Below are positions 6,233-9,108 of a stretch of 9,108 nucleotides of DNA, piece after piece. The DNA is from Spirochaetota bacterium. Its GTDB lineage: Bacteria; Spirochaetota; UBA4802; JAFGJZ01. The stretch covers positions 1 to 9,108 of the forward strand of contig JAEWVM010000109.1 in assembly GCA_023396615.1 (NCBI GenBank). Direction: 5' to 3'. The position numbers and the translations under genes are program-made. Within the stretch, counting starts at the first letter, position 1. Every line of letters begins with the position of its first letter. The notes under the pieces were generated by a model. It ran no database searches, was not told where the DNA came from, and worked only from the letters and a program-made list of their open reading frames with translations.

Positions 6233-7288
6233 ATGGATTTGAAAAAAATCAGAGAAGAAATAGATTTAAAGGATTCACTTATAGTCAAGCTTCTCAATGA
6301 CCGTATGGAACTTGCGATTCTTTCGACGAAGCTCAAAACAAAAATTGAAGACGGAGACAGGGAAAACCAGGTCATTGAAAATATAAAATCAAACGCGCGC
6401 GGTCTAATCGATCCGGAATTCTGCGCGAATCTCTATAAGCAGATAATGACTGAAAGCAAAAGACTCCAGAGTAAAAATTATTCGGTAATTGGTTTTGCCG
6501 GTGAGCACGGGGCTTATGCCGAGCTTGCCGCGCGCGAATGGAATGATGTTCTCGTTCCGGTATCGTGCCCGGATGCTTCATCTGTTTTTGAAGGCGTTAT
6601 TGACGGTGTCTTTGAGTTCGGTATCGTTCCTGTTGAAAATACTTTCGGCGGTGTAGTTGATGAAACTAACAGCCTTCTTATTAAATCCGATGTTAATGTG
6701 GTCGGCGCAGTTGATCTTCCGGTTCATCATTGTCTTCTGACTCTTCCGGGCACGGATTACCGCGATATCCGGGCTGTTTATTCTAATCAGCTGCCTTTAA
6801 CCCAGTGCAGAAATTTTATCGCAAGAAATCATCTTGAACCTATATCTTATGGAAATGCTGTTTCTGCGGCTAAACTTTTTTCCGAAAAACGTCCTAAGGC
6901 TGCCGCTCTGATTGCAAGCAAGGCTTCTGCTGAATTGTATAATCTTGAAATCATTAAAGAGAATATTGAAGACTATAATGTCTGCCGTACTCGTTTTCTG
7001 ATTATTTCAAAAGAAAGAAATACCGAAGGCGGAAACAAATGCTCTGTTCAGTTTTCAACAGAGCATAAGGCCGGAACTCTTTTTAAGATTCTTGAGTCTT
7101 TTGCTAAAGAGGATATCAATCTTACGAGAATCGAATCTGTTCCTGAAGATTCAGGCAGTTTTGTTTTCTTTCTCGATTTCGTCGGATCTCTTGATGACAC
7201 AAAAATAAAAAGCATTATTGGAAAAATGAATGATCTTACCGGCGAATTGAGAATTCTCGGATGTTATAATGAAAAGGTGGTAAAATGA
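6233..7288 (+). CDS. pheA: Bifunctional chorismate mutase - prephenate dehydratase with ACT domain (P-protein)
   Basis: PheA turns chorismate into prephenate and then phenylpyruvate. Residues 1-80 form an AroQ-type chorismate mutase. By alignment with E. coli PheA its active-site set is complete: Arg7, Arg24, Lys35, Asp40, Arg43, Glu44, Ser75 and Gln79. Residues about 84-260 form the dehydratase: GFAGEHGAY (87-95), VPVENTFGG (132-140), VHHCLL (164-169), LTQC (189-192) and the essential TRF (253-255). The usual SHPQ-type segment is SNQ (184-186) here. Residues about 268-351 form an ACT domain, with GTLF (281-284) for the GAL motif and ESVP (301-304) for the phenylalanine-binding ESRP. The Arg-to-Val change may weaken Phe control. 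Feeding both branches, the mutase also supplies prephenate to the next gene. Its length of 351 is close to typical P-proteins (about 360-390). The TGA overlaps the tyrA start by four bases. Confidence 0.93.
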   Translation: MDLKKIREEIDLKDSLIVKLLNDRMELAILSTKLKTKIEDGDRENQVIENIKSNARGLIDPEFCANLYKQIMTESKRLQSKNYSVIGFAGEHGAYAELAAREWNDVLVPVSCPDASSVFEGVIDGVFEFGIVPVENTFGGVVDETNSLLIKSDVNVVGAVDLPVHHCLLTLPGTDYRDIRAVYSNQLPLTQCRNFIARNHLEPISYGNAVSAAKLFSEKRPKAAALIASKASAELYNLEIIKENIEDYNVCRTRFLIISKERNTEGGNKCSVQFSTEHKAGTLFKILESFAKEDINLTRIESVPEDSGSFVFFLDFVGSLDDTKIKSIIGKMNDLTGELRILGCYNEKVVK

Positions 7289-8052
7289 AAGTTGCGGTGC
7301 TTGGATTTGGAAGAATGGGCGGATGGTTTGCTGAGAATCTGAAGGCTGACTGCGAGGTCGCGGTTTTAGATTCCGATTCCGCAAAAACAAAAAATGCGAA
7401 GGGTGTTAAAGTCCTTTCCAAATATGAAGAGCTTGCCGCATTCGCGCCTGATGTTTTGATAAATGCGGTAAATCATAATTCGACATTCGAAGCATTCGAT
7501 GAGGCGATAAAATATGTTTCTAATAAGTGCATAATCGGAGATGTAGCCGCGGTAAAGGACGGCTTGAGTGAATATTATTCATTGAAAAACAGAAAGTTTT
7601 TTTCACTTCATCCGATGTTCCGCCCGGCAGATAATCATGATTATTCAAGCGAGTTCGCGGTTATAATTAATGAGTCTGATTCATCGATGAAGGATTATTT
7701 TACCAAGTATTTCGATTCGTTTAAAATTAAAATTTATCAATACAGCTTTGAAGAACATGATGAAATGACCGCATCATCTCTTGCTGTTCCGTTTATTTCA
7801 TCTATGGTATTCGCTTCGTGTACTAAACTAGAAAACGTGCCGGGAAACACATACAAGAAACACATGGACATAACGAGAAGTCTGATGAGTGAAGACGATT
7901 ATGTATTAGCTGAAATTCTTTTTAATCCGAAGGCTCTTGCGGAAATTGAAAAGATAAATTCAAAGCTGTCATATCTTACTCATATTATCAAGGCAGAAGA
8001 CTTTGATGAGGTTCATAAATTTTTTGAAAATCTCCGTTCAAATATAAAGTGA
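7285..8052 (+). CDS. tyrA: Prephenate dehydrogenase-like protein, no ACT domain
   Basis: It probably oxidises and decarboxylates prephenate (or arogenate) with NAD+ on the tyrosine branch. The N-terminal Rossmann fold shows GFGRMGG (7-13), and the second strand ends in Asp29, which favours NAD+ over NADP+. Further family motifs are GDVAAVK (85-91), HPMF (109-112) and EEHDEM (156-161) with His158, followed by a helical dimerisation half. At 255 residues it is short: it has neither the fused chorismate mutase of enteric TyrA nor the C-terminal ACT domain of many Gram-positive forms. HPMF is followed by RP where GP is usual, so Arg113 may affect substrate choice or inhibition. It starts at ATG 7285, overlapping the pheA stop by four bases (ATGA), after GGTGG. 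The pairing with pheA strongly supports the assignment. Whether prephenate or arogenate is the substrate cannot be read from the sequence. Confidence 0.82.
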   Translation: MKVAVLGFGRMGGWFAENLKADCEVAVLDSDSAKTKNAKGVKVLSKYEELAAFAPDVLINAVNHNSTFEAFDEAIKYVSNKCIIGDVAAVKDGLSEYYSLKNRKFFSLHPMFRPADNHDYSSEFAVIINESDSSMKDYFTKYFDSFKIKIYQYSFEEHDEMTASSLAVPFISSMVFASCTKLENVPGNTYKKHMDITRSLMSEDDYVLAEILFNPKALAEIEKINSKLSYLTHIIKAEDFDEVHKFFENLRSNIK

Positions 8053-8059
8053 GGTTAGC

Positions 8060-8926
8060 ATGAATCAGAGTCAGGTTAAGGAACTTCTGCTTAAACTTGA
8101 TAGTGAAGTCGATGATTTTATGGTGACGTTTACAGGAAAGAAAAGCAATAAAGTTGACGGATTATATTATGCCGAAAGATGTGAAATTCTGATTCATAAT
8201 ACAAATGTTCAGAGTGAGAATGAAATAATATATACCGCAATTCACGAATTTGCTCATCATATTCAGTTCACGAAATCCGCTCAGCCTGTTACGGCGCGTT
8301 CTCACAGCACGGCATTCTGGAATATTTTTCATAAACTTCTTTTTAAAGCGGAAGATATGAATATATACAAGAATCCGTTTAAGAGTCACCCTGATTTTGT
8401 GAAACTGACTGAGCGCATCAAAAACGATTATCTCCGTGAAAGCGGAGAGAAAATGAAAGAATTCGGCGCGTGTCTGATTGAAGCGATGCGTCTGTGCGAA
8501 ATGCACAAAACCAGCTTCGAGGATTATGTTGACCGCGAACTGGGGCTTCACCGTTTTGCTGCGAAAACTATGATGAAAAGCTACGCGTATAATGTTAATC
8601 CTGCGATTGGTGCAGAAAACATGCGTTCCGTTGCGCGTATTGCCGATAATGATCTCCGTAAAGACGTTGAAAACGCGTATTTATCACGAATGAGTCCCGA
8701 TATGGTTAAGGCGGAATTTTCACCGAGACTTGCTGAAACAAAGGATATGACACGTCTTCAGTTTCTAAAAAATGAAAAAGAACGTTTGATTGAATCGCTT
8801 GAAAGGCTTAACCAGAAACTCGTGGGTCTTAACAGTCAGATAAGATCTCTTGAAACCGAGATAAAGTCAAAAGAAGACCGTATCGCAAGAGCTGAAAAAG
8901 AAGAAGAGGAAGAAACCAATGAATAA
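8060..8926 (+). CDS. Predicted zinc metallopeptidase-like protein with helical middle and coiled-coil tail, function unknown
   Basis: I do not recognise a named gene. Residues 1 to about 100 look like a minimal zincin: IHEFAHH (61-67) supplies HExxH with His62, Glu63 and His66, and His82 in SHSTAFW (81-87) is a plausible third ligand 15 residues later. This resembles SprT/WLM- or ImmA-type domains in pattern only. Residues about 140-210 are helical; FEDYVDRELGLHRFAAKTMM (143-162) and the ENMRSVARIADNDLRKDV stretch (176-193) recall helix-turn-helix DNA-binding segments. Residues about 228-288 are a charged coiled coil ending in a Glu-rich tail. There is no signal peptide or membrane segment, so it should be cytoplasmic. 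GAGG at 8051-8054 lies five bases before the ATG, and the gene is seven bases after tyrA, so it is probably co-transcribed. A role in regulating or processing something linked to the pathway, or simple operon hitch-hiking, are both open. Confidence 0.7.
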   Translation: MNQSQVKELLLKLDSEVDDFMVTFTGKKSNKVDGLYYAERCEILIHNTNVQSENEIIYTAIHEFAHHIQFTKSAQPVTARSHSTAFWNIFHKLLFKAEDMNIYKNPFKSHPDFVKLTERIKNDYLRESGEKMKEFGACLIEAMRLCEMHKTSFEDYVDRELGLHRFAAKTMMKSYAYNVNPAIGAENMRSVARIADNDLRKDVENAYLSRMSPDMVKAEFSPRLAETKDMTRLQFLKNEKERLIESLERLNQKLVGLNSQIRSLETEIKSKEDRIARAEKEEEEETNE

Positions 8927-9108
8927 TGACATAACCGGAAATGTGAAAGACGACCGTTTCGCAAAATACGTCGGAATAGAACTTGTTGAAGTCCGTGAAG
9001 GATATGCAGTTGCGGAACTCATCGTCCGTGATGATCATTTGAACGGTGTTAATTCTGTACAGGGCGGAGCCATTTTTACTCTTGCGGATTATGCTTTTGC
9101 CGCGGCAT
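8919..9108 (+). CDS. PaaI-like hotdog-fold thioesterase (partial, 5' end)
   Basis: The first 63 codons are present and the gene runs off the window. The protein begins MNNDITGNVKDDRFAKYVGI and contains HLNGVNSVQGGAIFTLADYA (40-59), the core motif of PaaI/YbgC-type acyl-CoA thioesterases. Asp57 aligns with the catalytic acid of the PaaI family, while the usual HGG is QGG (48-50), a variant I recall in some PaaI relatives. The ATG at 8919 overlaps the previous gene by eight bases, with AGAGGA (8905-8910) upstream, so it belongs to the same transcript. PaaI proper acts on (hydroxy)phenylacetyl-CoA, which would be thematically close to aromatic metabolism, but substrates in this family vary widely and none can be assigned here. 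Confidence 0.8.
   Translation, partial: MNNDITGNVKDDRFAKYVGIELVEVREGYAVAELIVRDDHLNGVNSVQGGAIFTLADYAFAAA

Noticed and set aside
7265..7270. TATAAT as the -10 of an internal promoter before tyrA
   Set aside because: No -35-like hexamer lies 16-18 bases upstream; the nearest TTGAGA leaves only a 12-base spacer. The bases are the coding end of pheA.
8162..8551. Antisense ORF of 129 codons opposite the metallopeptidase gene
   Set aside because: The plus-strand frame has the HExxH motif, a ribosome binding site and operon spacing. The antisense frame has none of these.

Overview
The window is almost entirely one plus-strand operon for aromatic amino acid biosynthesis, from a bacterium of moderate, A+T-leaning composition. 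Starts are ATG or TTG, often behind GGAGG/GAGGT-type ribosome binding sites, and genes overlap or abut. The style (type I dehydroquinase, class I-beta DAHP synthase, RGGGHFSAR-type chorismate synthase, PheA-like P-protein with ACT) suggests a gut- or sediment-type anaerobe. Clostridia-like, Spirochaetota-like or Bacteroidota-like lineages all remain possible, and I cannot assign a phylum from the sequence alone.

Layout. Bases 1-75 look like the last 24 codons of an upstream gene. Bases 76-264 are an A/T-rich leader with a candidate promoter, an inverted repeat sitting where an operator would, and a small hairpin. From 265 on there are nine complete genes and one partial gene with almost no intergenic DNA: aroF-type DAHP synthase (265-1080), aroB (1082-2122), aroD (2100-2726), an aroE::aroK fusion (2713-3996), aroA (3980-5248), aroC (5241-6218), pheA as a chorismate mutase-prephenate dehydratase-ACT protein (6233-7288), a tyrA-like prephenate dehydrogenase (7285-8052), an unrecognised HExxH metallopeptidase-like protein with a coiled-coil tail (8060-8926), and the first 63 codons of a PaaI-like hotdog thioesterase (8919-9108 and beyond).

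How it works together. The first eight genes encode every enzyme from erythrose-4-phosphate and PEP through shikimate and chorismate to phenylpyruvate and 4-hydroxyphenylpyruvate. Only the final aminotransferase is missing. Gene order largely follows reaction order, and junctions run from a 23-bp overlap to a 14-bp gap, so translational coupling is likely.

Points of interest. The DAHP synthase lacks the N-terminal ferredoxin-like regulatory domain. The TyrA has no ACT domain. The PheA ACT domain has a changed phenylalanine-binding motif. EPSP synthase has Leu and Met where E. coli has Thr97 and Pro101, two positions that govern glyphosate sensitivity. AroE and AroK are fused. AroC is short, with an apparent internal deletion next to a strong inverted repeat. 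The least explained gene is the metallopeptidase-like protein. I see no RNA genes, insertion sequences, CRISPR arrays or strong terminators.
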